In this document: positions 33,743 through 46,421 of the stretch, piece after piece | Layout of the letters: every line of letters begins with the position of its first letter | How positions within the stretch are numbered: the stretch's first letter is position 1 | Source: Amblyomma americanum | Taxonomy: Eukaryota; Arthropoda; Arachnida; Ixodida; Ixodidae | NCBI RefSeq assembly: GCF_052857255.1 | Contig: NC_135497.1 | Coordinates: forward strand, 551,986,113 to 552,050,112 | Length of the DNA stretch: 64,000 bases | Direction: 5' to 3' | Program-made: the position numbers and the translations under genes | Notes under the pieces: generated by a model | Told to the model about the DNA's origin: nothing | The model's database searches: none | The model's input: the letters and a program-made list of their open reading frames with translations, nothing else

Positions 33743-36313
33743 GTGCCGCGGGTGTCGTCGTGCCAGCTAGAAGAGTTCCGGTGGTCCTTCAAGACAAGGT
33801 GAAAGCTGAACTACAGCTCATGGAAGAGCAAAGCGTCATAACAAAAGTAACCAAGCCCACTGATTGGTCTAGTCCCATGATCACAGTAGTGGAAAAGGGC
33901 AAAGTACGCATTTGACTCGATCCAACAGACCAAAACAAGTTGCTTTTGCGAGAAAACTATCCTATGCCGAGAATCGAGGACGTAGTTCCGAGACTTTCCG
34001 GGGCTGTGTTTTCCTCTCTTTAGATGGCGCATCAGGATTTTGGCAGATTAAATTGGACGAGACAAGCTCAAAACTCTGCACAAAGAGGACGCCGTACGGC
34101 CGCTACCGGTGTCTTCCCATGCCGTTCGGTATCGCGTCGGCTCCAGAGATTTTCCAAGCAGCAATGCACCGCTTGTTAGAAGCATTACCATGTGTGGCGG
34201 TAGTTATGGAAGAAATATGGTTCTGGGGAAGAACTAAAGAGGCACACGACTACCACTTGACACTCCCGTTGACACGCTGCCAAGAGAACAATCCTAGGCT
34301 GGACCTGAAGAAATGCGCGTTCTGCAGTCCCAAGTGCGTTACCTGGGCCACATCTTCACTGCAGAAGGCCTGCGAGTAGACCCACAACGAGTTCAAGATG
34401 TACTACAAATACCAGCACCCAAGAACTGTAAGGAGCTACAAGTATTTCTTGGCATGATTAATTTTGTGCAGCGGTTCATTCCTAGCTTGTCGGATGTTAC
34501 AGCCCCGCTCCGAACATTTCTGCGCAAAGACATTGCGTGGGTGTGGACCGAAGAGCAGGAAAGAAGTTTTAAGAGGTTGCGGCAGTCTTTGGTAGAAGCA
34601 CCTGTGCTATCGTACTTCAACCCCAGTAAATCTATCATCCTCTCAGTCGATGCCAGCCAATTGGGAGTTGGCGCGGTTCTTATTCAAGAAGGCCGCCCTG
34701 TCGTTTTTTCGTCTCGGTCGCTCACAGGCGCACAACAGCGCTATGCGCAAATTGAAAGAGAGACGCTCGCTATTGTGCACGGTTTTACGAAATTCCACGA
34801 TTACATTTACTGCCAGCCAGAAGTAACCGTTGAGACCGATCACCGCCCTTTGGTACCGACATTCAAGAATCAGTTGCATCAGTGTCCTCTTCGATTGCAA
34901 CACATGAGACTAACCCTGCAGATCTATCCTATCAATGTTATCTACAAACCGGGCAAAGAACTATTTCTCGCAGATGCTTTGTCGCGGTTTCCCAGCAAAG
35001 AATGCATGGCTGAAGAGACAGAGCATTTTCAAGTAAATGTGCTAGATTTTGTTTCTGCTTCAAATGAACGTCTCAGGAACCTTCTTGCAGCAACTGATGG
35101 CGATCCTGCTCTGCTCCAGCTACGTGGATATGCGAAAACAAGCTGGCCGGTCGACAAGCGCGATGTCCCCGAAGCCGTCTGCCTATACTGGTCATACCGG
35201 GAGGAGATACACACCCAGGACGGCCAGTTATTTCGCAGTAATACGGAAATTATACCGCATTAGAAGAAAGCAGAAATTTTGCGTCTTCTTCACGCCGCAC
35301 ATTCGGGAGCAGCTAGAATGAAAGACCGGGCGAGAAGTGCCATGTTTTGGCCAAGCATGTATGCAGAGGTCGACCAGTACTCCAAAGCTTGCAAAATCTG
35401 CCACACGCAGCAACCACGCAATGCGAAGATGCCACTTTTGAGTACGAAGTACCTAGCTTGCCACGGGAAGCCGTGGAAATGGACCTGTTCTTTTACGGTG
35501 GCCGGCAGTTTGCCATAATCGTTGACTGATATTCATTCTTCTTTGAAATATGTGAATTCCAACATGTGACAGGGAAACTGCGCAAATCATGGTGTGCGGA
35601 AATTTGCGCTGTTCATGGACTGTCCTTAAAGCTGTGCAGTGATAACGGCCCACCTTTCAACAGCGCAGAATTTAAAGCATTTCTAACCACGGTAGGGTTT
35701 GCACACGTCACCTCAAGCCCATATCATTCGCGCTCTAACGGAATAGCTGAGAGGGCAGTCCAATAGGCTAAGAAGCTGCTGAAAAAGTGCCCGTGTAGGA
35801 TGCAATATTTCCAAGTGGTTTTTACTCGAGTGGCGCAATACCACCAGAGATCCTGTGCTGAAGTTTCCTGTGCAGAGGCTTATGGGTAGGCAGAGGAGAA
35901 CTCTGCTCCCGGTACCGGCAGAACACTTGGTTCCAGAGGCGGTGCCCAGCAGAACCGTGCACAACAGACTCCAGGACATTCGCCAGCGCCAGAGGACCTA
36001 CTACAACCGCGGCTCCAGACACCTGCCTTCCCTGTCGCAGGGGCAGTAGGTAATAATGTACGACACGCTTCATCGGACCTGGGCACTTGCTGTCTTCCTG
36101 AGGCCAGTGGAGACAGCGCGTTCCGCGATCCTGAAAACGGAAGACGGCTGGGAGATCAGGAGGACCCGGGAGCACATACGCGACGTAACCCCTCGGCCAG
36201 ACGATCCTCCTGCGTCTGACGACCCAGACGTCGCACACGACACCCCAGAGCTACGGCGAAGTACACGACAACGTCTCCAGCCATGCCGCTACCCGCTGCC
36301 GGAGAGACGTTAA
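33743..36313 (+). pseudogene. pol: Gypsy Pol remnant (RT, RNase H, integrase)
   Basis: RT begins near VVVPARRVPVV (about 33750). A TGA interrupts at about 33914. It continues with LDGASGFWQIKLDE and PMPFGIASAPEIFQ. Where the catalytic YxDD should be the sequence is VVMEEIWFWG, so both Asp codons read Glu (34209-34214) and the enzyme is dead. From 34313 the frame is open for 316 codons: connection domain, then RNase H (SVDASQLGVGAVL, YAQIERETLAIV, VETDHRPL, ADALSRFP). The integrase zinc region (ARSAMFWPSM ... CKIC) and catalytic core follow with frameshifts. D of SDNGPP (35641) and E of GIAERAV (35749) are 35 residues apart, as in DD35E. The C-terminal tail (RRSTRQRLQPCRYP) ends at 36313. No chromodomain is seen. 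Confidence 0.88.
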
Positions 36314-36319
36314 AATATT

Positions 36320-36475
36320 TCTTTAGGAAAAGAAAGATTTAGCAGAGCTAAATCACTCTGACGTCACGCTGACAGCGACCTAGCGTCGTCACCTATTACG
36401 TCACACTCCTGTTCATAAACCCGTTTCCTATCGGCAATAAACGCTGTTCTGCACTGACTGCCGCCCTGCTCACAT
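36320..36475 (+). repeat. Gypsy LTR fragment with polyadenylation signal
   Basis: Follows the pol stop. It contains the block repeated at 33659-33742 and then a CATAAACCC and CGGCAATAAACGCTGTTCTGC segment (AATAAA at about 36437), typical of the R region of an LTR. The end is unclear because a Penelope-like fragment begins at about 36480. Confidence 0.55.
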
Positions 36476-36479
36476 AGGA

Positions 36480-36700
36480 CTGTTAACTTAATTGCAAAAA
36501 ATCGGTGGTTTTTCTCATTAATGTGTTTTGTCAAGGGGAGGTTGGGTAGGGATAAGATATGCGCGCAGTGGATTATAACGCGAATTCGTAGAGGGTTAAC
36601 GGTGTGCCCAATGTACTGCATACAGCACATGTACTTATTGTAAGCCTCTTTTTACCACGTAGAGAAAGAATTGCTTTTTGTGCTTCATCAATACCGCCTT
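36480..36700 (-). pseudogene. Penelope-like element fragment (GIY-YIG endonuclease)
   Basis: The minus-strand frame contains CMQYIGHTVNPLRIRVIIH ... LPLTKHINEKNH. This is the start of the GIY-YIG endonuclease domain of Penelope-like retroelements (YIG plus downstream Arg and His). Upstream, in another frame, FLRGKK-like sequence (SLRGKKRLT) marks the RT-endonuclease linker. The RT is missing and the end is truncated at the Gypsy LTR fragment. The endonuclease nicks target DNA during PLE insertion; here it is a relic. Confidence 0.65.
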
Positions 36701-39700
36701 GTGCGCGGTGCACACATACAAGAGTTTCTACCGCCGCTGCATTCGTGCTCTCAGTACGCGGTGCTGTGTACGAAAGTTTACTGCTGCTCGGAATCTACTG
36801 GATTATTATGAAAATTTCACACATGAGCGAGTGATGTCATTGGTATGCTAAGCACGACCGCGACTGCATTACGAACCTTGCAGGAAGCTGTCATCCTGAC
36901 GGCGTGGCGCCAGCTAAGTCTCGGGAGGAAGATTCTGCCTGCAGGCCTTCAGTCTTTCCGTACCCAACAGTGAGCTGCGGTGAGTATTAATATCATTCTA
37001 ACGAGGGTTGCACGGTTCCTCATCTGGAATTCCTACGAAGGAACATCACAACTGTCCGAGCTGTGCCATGTCATCTTGTTTGTAACCGCTCGACAAGCAC
37101 AGGGCTAGAATGCTTAGAGCTACGATTTCATCCTGAAAGGTGACACTGTTTTGTACTTGTTGAGATGCACAGCACCCATCCGTTGTAATCTCATTTACTG
37201 CTTGTATGTTGCGGTTTCTGTGTTTGTGTTCCTGGTTTTGGCCGTCCTTAAACTAGTAGATACGTTTGTCTCATAAAACTGTTCATACTAATTCTATGCC
37301 CGATTTTTGTTATTTTCTATACACCACAGATACACCAGCACAAGCCTAGCTTCATGATATAGGCTCCTGTCTGAGTTTATATTCGTGAGATGAAGAAATT
37401 CTTACAGGTAACGTTCCATGCAATTTCATTTGCACAAATTTTACGAAGGGAAGTGCAAGCGTTACTAATCCGCAGCTTCTTCTTGTCATTTCAGAGCTCG
37501 CAGAAGCTGAGGGGCACATTCCCCTGCATTAGTTGCGGAAGACGTATGATGCATACAAGGCAGTGCCAGCCAATGTGCAGTCCCGAGAAAAAACGTTATC
37601 ACAATGACGTCACCACCGCGGTGAAAATCGCACCATGCGGCTGGCGCGGCGCCATGCTTTGCGAACACACAGCAATTTTGTTTTCGACGTTTTCGTAACC
37701 AGCGTACCCAGCATTGCTATCTGCCACTCTCGTAGCACGCCACTAGTGCTAATATTTTTTTTGACCAGCTACTGAAGCGCATGACATGGCACATAAGTAT
37801 AAAGCCAAAACACTTCTCACAAACAGACTCCGAATTGAAAGCCCTCACTGATATTCCAAGTCTGTAACTCTTTATCAAGAACGCTAACCTTCTAGCACGA
37901 TACGAATCAGACAGCAAGTTGGAAGTCACCGTGAGTGACAGAGTTGTGTAAGCATGTTTAGTTCTCGGACAAGCCATTTCACTTCCTCCGGTTGGAGTTA
38001 TAATTCAGTGCAGTGCATCATCCAAGCACTGGCGTTTGGTTCTGGTGTTTTGCTTCCTCTGGTGACGCTTTTTAGTCATCCACTAAGTAGGCTTCAAAAG
38101 AGGAAGCTTAGAACAATATGCCGGTGTAGTTTGAGAAGTGCAACATTCAAAGGTGTACACTTCCCTGAAGTTTCAGTTGAGAGCTAACGTTGTGTGGCAA
38201 GTTCGTTTCTAAAATATTCCCGATATTAATCAATTTATACAGTTAAATGTCTTGTTTGTGTTAGTCCAGTAGGCATAATCAGCTTCATTAGTGCTGCGTT
38301 TGTAAGACGTTTATCTGGCAAAGCCATACCGGACAGTTCTGGTTTTTCTTACCTTCCCTGGTGACCACATGGTGGATAGCGATTTTTTAAAGGGACAGTG
38401 AGGACAACACTATCACTTTTTTTAGTAAAATCTGATAGTTCAACATTTTTTCTTTGTTGTCGCTTTTCCGGCAGGGAAACGTGTACTTATTGCAAGAGGT
38501 TTAGATTCGAAGTTGAAAATATTTTCCTCGCCCCTACATTTCAAACTCCGGACTCTCTAATGACGAAGTAGGACACGAGTGACGTAACGCGGCTGAAACG
38601 GGAACGAGGGCTCCGTGATTGCTGCCGGCTAGCGATGCGCTCTCGCTAATCAGAAGCCGAAATGAAAATTACTACCGGTCGGACGTTGAAGGCCTCTATC
38701 AGCCGTTGTCGCTTCGTTTATGCTTGCACCAACGTTAGCATGGATTCCGTTCCCGATTCCGGCAAAGAACTTCTCGCAAATAATCGCGGCCTGCATTCAG
38801 TGACCTCAAACCCACACAGACTGCGATGCTTTTGAGGGCTGAGATGGTGGGTCTGGCAAGAAAGACCTAGCGCTAAGGAATCGGCAGCGTGCATGTCACC
38901 TCCAAGCCACCGTCACGACTAATGCGTAGCGGCTATTACGTGCAGGAATATTTAAATTGTGTAATAATAGTCTTAGTAGGGCGCCCAGTGTCTTGATACG
39001 TTGACGATGCGAACACACAGAGTGGCGCGTTTGTATCGTGGAGGCGCGTTGAACATTGGCTATACACATCTCTTTTTCTTTGTCGAAGTTGCGTTCCGTT
39101 GCACGAACTTCGTCCGAAGAGCACTTAGAGACTCACTTGGAGGTCCTCTGGTGCTCCGCCCTTGTAAATTGAGGTGCATAGTGCGACCATGCCGGCACGC
39201 AGAACGCGTAGCCCCAAAACACCCCAAAACATACCGAAACCCAGCTGGCAGCCATGTTGCGCCGCCAACTGCAAGTTTTATTTGACTTCCAACATTCAGG
39301 TTGTCTTTTTTTCGTTTTGTTCGTGTGATAAAAGTTGACTCGTGGTTTCAAAACAAAACTTATCTACTTCAATATCGATCAAACGCATAACCTTCATGCA
39401 CCTTTGCAAGTCTCAGAGATTTGTGGTGTCTTTTCTCCTACTTGATCATCACGCTTCAACTTGCAAGATTGGCCTGTGGCGTCGGTAGAGGTATTTTAGT
39501 TCTTGCTCTTTTCTACCTTACAATAAGTTTGTTTTCGGAAAGAGCAGCGTTTTTGTGTTTAGGAGCTAGTATTCTATCGATGCAAGCCAACTTGAATTTC
39601 TCCTCAGTATCCCATTAAGATACATGCGAATCTCGCACTAGCACATTGTTGCGGCTCTTATCTAAAGAAAGAAGATACTGATTTCTCATATTTATGCTCT

Positions 39701-40808
39701 GGACGCAGCCACCCTTGTAAGGGCTGGAGTACATTTAGAAACCGTCATACGGAGATTGAATATATTCAAAGTGTTTCGCTTCACATCATTATAGAAAATT
39801 TTACCACATATTGAGCACCTCTTTCCATTAGCATATGTGGCATAACGAACCTGTTTTGCCCAGTACTGGATGACAATCACATTTGTAGATATGGGCTGTT
39901 GTATTACCTAACTTTTTAGTGTCATGGGACAGGAGGCGTGCCATAGTCGATGACTATGGATTAATTTCAGCCGCCAGGGATTCACTCAGTTGCAGCAAAA
40001 TATGAGTATAAGGGCGTTCTCACAAATCGCCTTCATCTAAATTGAGGTTTTAGCATAATGATTTCAACGCCATCTGAACATTTGCTTGTGCGGGAAGTTC
40101 ATGGAGTACTCTAATAAGGTACACAGGCTGCAACTTACAAAGCAGCTCCTGCATGCGTTGAACAGCTCTCATCACCGTGATCACCAGTGGCACATGTCGA
40201 GCTTTAAAAAGAGAAAGCCCAGTCGAATCTGAGAATAACAAGCGTGCATGCGTTGTAACCCTCTCATGCATGCGGGCCTCATTTGAGGACACGTATTTAT
40301 CCTGCTATAAAAGTCATCCAGTTGCTTAGAGCGAGTCACTAGCCGCTTGTGTCTTCATTTGAGGACACGCCAAAGTTTTCAAACTGTTACACAGATGGCA
40401 CTTGCTGTCCATGTTTTTTTGAAGCGCCAGGCTCTAAAAGAGAGTAGGCTTGTTCGAGGTCACTGATAGTTCGTAGAAAACAAAAAATAATTGCTCGACA
40501 GGCCATGGTGCTCTCCGACTGTAAAAAAAAAATATTTGCGCAAAGAACAACATGTGATCCATATTATCTGTCATTGTGGTCGTTTTTTCTAGAATATGGG
40601 CTTGGCACAAGGAAAAGAACACGTGTCAACAAGTGGGGACATTATGCATGAAACGTGTAGCCTCACTTTCACGCCACCAAACAAATATGTACCCGCAGAA
40701 AGCCAGACCTGGGCTGAAAGCGCTTGGATTTCAGCTTTTGCGGGAGTTTTTGGGTGTGTATAAGTTCCGCATTTCCGTACACCATGGGAAAAACGATACT
40801 TTTCCAAG
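36701..40808. other. No host gene seen; possible piggyBac 5' flank at the right end
   Basis: No reading frame with a recognisable family. A possible splice-donor-like GGTGAGTATT occurs at about 36978 but has no supporting exon. From about 38387 an AAAGGGACAGTGAGGACAAC-like start could be another repeat. Near the right end the 14-mer CATTTGAGGACACG occurs twice (about 40268 and 40355), with TATAAAAG near 40305. These may be 5' sequences of the piggyBac element that follows. Confidence 0.3.
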
Positions 40809-42252
40809 ATGTCTTCAAAGCGAGGACTGTCCAGGGAGGAAATTGATGCTCTTTTGGACCTTTCATCTGACTCTGATGACGATTGTGATGCGGATGATTG
40901 GGAGCAACTACTCACCGACCTTGACATTTAAAGCAACTCAGAATAAGAGAGCGATGGCAGAGAGCCTGTGCGTGCTAACGGCGCTTCAACAAGCTGTGGT
41001 GCAAGGACCCCTCGAGGACATCTACGCTGAGAACGGACAGCACAGTGTTAATCGCCGGCAAAGACAAAGGCTATGCAGGAAAGCCTCCCGATTTTCTTGG
41101 TGAGTATAAGATTAACGTGCACGGCACATTTGCGATTGACTACTTCCTCGCCGAATTTCCACACTCATTGCTGGAGCACATTGTTTTTCAAATAAATTTG
41201 TATGCAGTGCAAAAAGGCAAAGATAACCTATGATTCACTTTGCCATAGCTAAAGGGCTTTCTTTTGCATGTGCTTGGTAAAGACTGACATCAAAACCCCA
41301 AGAATCGAGAATTACTGATCCACAGAATCCGGCCTCAGAACGGACATTGCCGCCGATTCAATGCCTGTAAACCATTTTGAGGAGATTCGAGGATTCCTTC
41401 ACTTCAAAGATAATAGCTACACCCTAAGCTACCAGAATGACGGCGTGGCTGGGATGAGGCCAGTCCTTCATGCACTCAACGAAGCATTTTGCTCGGCAGC
41501 TGATTCACAGGAATACCAATCCGTGGACGAGATGATGATTCCATTCAAGGGGCGCTCCTCCAAAAGCAACACCTTCCATGCAAGCCGAAGCGCTGGGGCT
41601 TCAAGGTGTGGGTGAAAGCAGGAGTGTCTGGCTACATTTATCGCTTTGAGGTATACCAAGGAGCAACTGGTGCGCGAGCCAAAGTTTAGAGCGAATTTGT
41701 TATGGCTGGAGACGTTGTCGTCAGGTTGTCTGAGAGACTTGAAGAGAAAAATTATAAACTTTATGCCGATAACTTGTTCACATCCATGGCCCTCCTCCGA
41801 AAACTCAGAGAGGAAGGAATAATGTTTTTTGGGACATGCCGTGCAAAGCGTCTGCAAGGAGCCGATAAAAAGCTAAAGCCCTTGAAAGAGCTCAAAGCAG
41901 TGACAAGGTGGTTGGACAACTCGCTTGTTCACGTTGTTTCGAGCTGCGCAGGACGGCAGCCCGCAGGCAATACTAGGGAGTACAACAGAAAAGAGAGGAA
42001 AGTAATGGATGTCACCAGGCTATACTCCGTGGAAGTTTACAGCAAACATATGGCAGGTGTCGCCCTCATGGATTTCTTGATGTCAAGGTATAGAAATGAC
42101 ATCCGGAACAAGAGGGGCTACTTGATAATGCTCTTCCACCTACTAAATGCAGCAGTTGTAAACACCTAGATTGTGTGGAGGTGGGACGAAGGTGCGGAGC
42201 ATTATATAGACCACCTTAAGTTCCGAAGTCGCGTTGCCAAGGCGCTAGAATA
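40809..42252 (+). pseudogene. piggyBac transposase, inactivated
   Basis: ATG 40809 begins an acidic N-terminus (SSKRGLSREEIDALLDLSSD) that stops at a TAA after about 40 codons. Further pieces in other frames carry the family hallmarks: AEFPHSLLEHIVFQINLYA (about 41147-41205), PVNHFEEIRGFLHF (41364), DEMMIPFKGRSS (about 41528), KLYADNLFTSM with a catalytic Asp (about 41760), VTRWLDNSLVHVVSS (about 41902) and GVALMDFLMSRYR / KRGYLIMLFHLLNAAVVN (about 42060-42165). Family members move by cut and paste at TTAA. No TTAA-flanked terminal inverted repeats were found. At least five stops or frameshifts make it inactive. Confidence 0.85.
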
Positions 42253-43039
42253 ACAACACCACCTATATTAACAACACCTTCAGGACTGTAGCATAACCAC
42301 GGGATTTCGGAAGCAACTACCAGCCCTAGCCTGCTAACTTAATTATTCGTTTTTCATACGTTAATACTCTTGCAGAGTATAGGGTTCGCTTTATTTTTCA
42401 TGTATTTTTCTTGAGTGCCAGTGAATGATCAGCATAGACAGATTATTTCTACTGTTGCTACCCTTACGTGGCACTGAATTTTTTGGAACGTGAAGACACC
42501 TCTGGAGATACTACCAATTGTACTTTTTTTTCACTTTGCCAGAGTGTGCACTGCTGGTTGACTGTGCATTCGCATTTTTCTTTGTCAATGTTGACATATA
42601 CCTCGTTTTCACATAATTCTCTATCTCTTGTATCTAAAATATCAAGCGAAAACCTTCGCAGTGAAGCTTTTATCCACACTTCCACATTCAAAGAATTGAA
42701 ACTTGACATACTAAATGAGAGGAGAGTTTGCCCAGTGTTTTCTAATTAGAGTGTCAGAGAGGCGATAATCATTATACCCGCTGCTCGTTCCAATAGTTTG
42801 CCCCTTCGAAAACGTGTTTTGTGATTAGTCCTCACTGGATGTGGCGTAGCTTCAATCATCTGTTTCACATTATCTTTCTTAATAGCTTGCGGAAATGTTT
42901 TCCACTTCGGCTGCTGAGCATGGCAAAATGCATTCACTGCTCGTGGCTTATACAAGCTGGGCGCTGTGGCACGACCCCACTGCTGCTGGATATCGGTGCA
43001 AGAGAGTGCAAATGCTGTCTATGCTTTCTCTGAGCAGAC
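42253..43039. other. No gene seen
   Basis: AT-rich sequence after the piggyBac remnant and before a SINE. Probably the 3' flank of the transposon plus host DNA; its inverted repeat could not be located. Confidence 0.35.
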
Positions 43040-43049
43040 AAAATGAAAA

Positions 43050-43298
43050 TGCCACCGCGGTGGTTCAAGGGTTTTGGCGCTCTGCTGCTTACCCGAAAGA
43101 CGCGGGTTCGATCCCGACCGCGGCGGTCGAATTTCGATGGAGGCGAAATTCTATAGGCCCGTGTACTCTGCGATGTCAGTGCACGCTAAAGAACCCCGGG
43201 TAGTCGAAATTTCCGGACCCTTTCACCACGGCGTACCTAATAGCCGAAGTCGCTATGGGACGTTAAACCACCTTAAACCTTAAACCTCAAACAAAATA
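43050..43298 (+). mobile_element. tRNA-derived SINE, copy 1
   Basis: About 248 bp. The head carries GCCACCGCGGTGGTTCAAGG (A-box region) and GCGGGTTCGATCCCGACCGC (B box). The body has GAATTTCGATGGAGGCGAAA, AGAACCCCGGGTAGTCGAAA and a TTTAAACC-like tail. The element is flanked by a perfect 10-bp target-site duplication AAAATGAAAA (43040-43049 and 43299-43308). It would be transcribed by RNA polymerase III and mobilised by a LINE. Copies at 44051 and 55085 belong to the same family. Confidence 0.9.
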
Positions 43299-44050
43299 AA
43301 AATGAAAACAGTGTCTAAGATTCTTGCTACTCTTCTGATTGAGATGCATAAGATTTTCTCTAAATTATGCAGAAAAATCGAAGGGAGTCATGCGTCAAAG
43401 ACATGCTAGTGACTAGTATGATTTGTGAAAAAAAAACTGTCATGGAAAATCATTTTAACTGATAAAATAAATATTGGGATATTATTTCTCTTTTTTGCTG
43501 TTGCAGATCGCGCACATGACAATCTCGTCAGTGCAGGCAACCTGTGCCAAGTATTGTCTACGAAAACAACCATGTTATGCAAAACAAAAATATTTGGCAG
43601 TTGCAGTAAAGAAATGAGGTGCAAGAAATGCATGTGCAATTCCCCTAAAAATTAAAACAAGCCATATGAGAGACGCTGTCGCAATATCAATTTCTGGATG
43701 CGGTATTATTTATAACTATTATAGTTCTATATTGCTCGCCGCTACACTTTCCTATGAAGTGCACTTTTAGACCGGCTGAGGCACCGAAGATGGTAGAAAA
43801 TTGTGCACGCTGACTGCATGACGCGGAATCACACGTGCCTTACTGGTTTTGCACACAGCCGTGGTTCACGGTCATTTCTCTAGGCGCTGGAATTCCAGAT
43901 TCGGAATCTTTCATTGCAATCAAATGTGTTTCCTATCATAGATGTTTAATTTATCGTAAACAAGAGCGCGTGAAAAAAATGAACTACCTGTCACTAGCAT
44001 GGGTTCGAGTCCAGTCGCTGTTTGGAAAAGCACGAATAGATGTCCATGAA

Positions 44051-44280
44051 GCCGCCGCGGTGGCTCAGAGGTTATGGCACTCGGCTGCTGACCCGAAAGA
44101 CGTGGGTTCGATCTCGGCCACGGCGGTCGCATTTCGATGGAGGCAAAATTCTAGAGGCCCGTGTGCTGCTCGATGTCAGTGCAGGTTAAAGAACCCCGGT
44201 TGGGCGAAATTGCTGGAGCAGTCCACTACGGCATCCCTCATAGCCTGAGCCGCTTTTGGACGATAAACCATCATAAACCC
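44051..44280 (+). mobile_element. tRNA-derived SINE, copy 2
   Basis: Same family: head GCCGCCGCGGTGGCTCAGAGG, B-box-like GTGGGTTCGATCTCGGCCAC, body GCATTTCGATGGAGGC and AGAACCCCGGTTGGGCGAAA, tail ending ATAAACC. Perfect 12-bp target-site duplication GATGTCCATGAA at 44039-44050 and 44281-44292. The clean duplication implies a fairly recent insertion. Confidence 0.93.
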
Positions 44281-44292
44281 GATGTCCATGAA

Positions 44293-45828
44293 TATTTTGG
44301 CGCTACCATCGACATACTAACGTTTTCGGAACCTGTTTCTTTGCATACTGCGACGTTCAAACAGTGTGACGGACACAAGACTGGAGCCGTCTGCAGGCAG
44401 AGCGATTCGGTGCTGATCAAGGGGTGTATGCGATAGTCTTGACGCCACAGCATACGATGTGACTGGCATTAAACAGTGCTACAGCTTCAATTACACAAAT
44501 GTGTCTTCTAGCGAGAGCAAGTACTACCTGCAAAGACACAAGCGGGTCTGGCGCGCCATGCTATCAGAGCACATGCGAGGACCGAAATTGAAAGGGTCAT
44601 TATTGAGGCACGGATGATCGCCAAAGCAGGAGACAGGTGCGTCAGCATGCCTTCGATTCTACTTTCAGAAAAAGAGTCCAGTTTTCTTGGTCCACTGTAA
44701 TTAATTACGTCTCTGTTTTGCATGTCAATTGAAAAAGTCTTTTTTTTAATAACTTTTTAACCTAATTGTATACCAGTCTAAGTATTCTCTTTTCTAGAGC
44801 AACTAATTTTTGCAGATTTCAGTGGGTTGTCGTAGCCCGTAATGAATTGGAGCATTATAGATAATCATCGTGGTTTTCTGGGGTAGAATGGATCTCTTGT
44901 GGGATATTAAACTAATTATTCTGGACACATTTAAAGCTATACTATATGCTTGTTTGTCCCCCGGCATATGTTCCGAGAACACGACCCTGATTGATTTAAA
45001 TGTTCTTACTATTTCGATGCTTTCTAAATTATAAATGATGTTGAAAGGTAGGCTGCATTCTTTATTCTTCAAGCGAAAGATTAACGCTTTCGATTTAGTT
45101 ACTCTAACTGGAAGGAAACTCATGTCGGGATACATTGGCTGTAATGTCAAAACGTTTAACGATACGAAAAACATTAAAATGTCGCGTTTTGCACCACTTC
45201 GCGGAGCAGAATGAGACGGCATTTCAATTTTGAGATATTCCGCAGTATTGCAGTCAATTCAGACGAAGTAGGCTATATATGGGCACCAACACCATCTTTG
45301 TGACCCTATCCGCATGAAAAATACTGCATCCACACACAAAACTATTTTGCTCTATGACCGGTTACAGACTAGGCACTTCTATAACCAGGCTTTGAGAGTG
45401 TAGTCTAGCCACGCGATCCTTTTCCAATTTCCTGCTCCTTCGTAACCTCTTACTGTTCCAGTTTCACGGTTGTTCCTCGTTCGGCAACTCCGTGTCGAAT
45501 GGGCTTCCGGTTTGTTTTGATTCGTAGTACGTGAACACGAGCGTTTCGGACGTGATTCTCAGACCGAACCGTGCTTGTTCCACTTTCAGCGTGCTGTAAT
45601 GTAGCCGTCCTTGATCGCCAAGAAGAGTGCAGGGCGTAGACTGTGAAGGAAGTTTATGCGCTTTTTTCTCCTCACTATTATTCCCTGACCTCGGTGTTCT
45701 GCTGTGGGCGTCGTTACGTAGACCAATAACCTTGGTGGCATCGGCGCTGCTTGATCTTCTCCAGAGTTTTCTTTATGCTTTATTTGTGCCACTGGCTTTC
45801 AGTGTTTCCCTTTGGAACGCTGAGACTG
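44293..45828. other. No gene seen
   Basis: Low-GC sequence with short unrecognised frames, the longest about 139 codons on the minus strand at 44803-45222 with no family signature. No RNA or mobile element recognised. Confidence 0.4.
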
Positions 45829-45955
45829 CACTCTAAACACAAATACACCTATATTGGAGTAAAAAAGGAGTAAATTGTCCTCTAGCGCACTCTTTTATAA
45901 AAAGGTGTACGCTCGAGGACAGTTTTGCTTCTTTTTACTCCCTTTGTTTAGAGTA
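45829..45955. mobile_element. Short MITE-like element with CACTCTAAAC termini
   Basis: About 127 bp that folds back on itself. The left end CACTCTAAACAC ... GGAGTAAAAAAGGAGTAAA ... TGTCCTCTAGCGCAC pairs with the right end GTGTACGCTCGAGGACA ... TTTTTACTCCC ... GTTTAGAGTAT. The related copy at 55068 carries a SINE. There is no coding capacity, and the transposase family is not evident. Confidence 0.75.
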
Positions 45956-46421
45956 TCTTAACGAGCGGAAAAACGACGGCAGTGGACGAACATTTTTAAA
46001 CTTTGCTTAAGATAAGCTCAATAACTAGCTCTAATAATTAAACACTTACGATATTCTAGGACGCTTCGTTGGTTGAGCTGCACAGTTTTTAGAAATGTGC
46101 CTTGCAGAATTTCGTGCTTTTTGAACTGCCTTCTCGTTCAACAAGGCACACTTCGCAGTCGTTTTCTCTGCTTACAAGAGGTCAGTCCAGTCCGCCTTAC
46201 GTTGATGACATGTGGACGGTCACGTCAGGGCAATATCCAGTTAATCATTATGTTTGCACATTTAACAGGTGGGGAGCGCTGAGTAAAAAAAAGTTTCTTT
46301 TCCCAGCCTCCTCTGTATAGCTGCTGCATAAGCCGAAAATTGCGTTCCCTCCGCTATGGCGCTGAATATTTCAAGTGGTTCTGCTTCTCATTTGCGAATT
46401 TGCATTCATAAGCGCTTCTTT
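45956..46421. other. No gene seen
   Basis: Mixed sequence between two MITE-like elements. Nothing recognisable. Confidence 0.4.
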
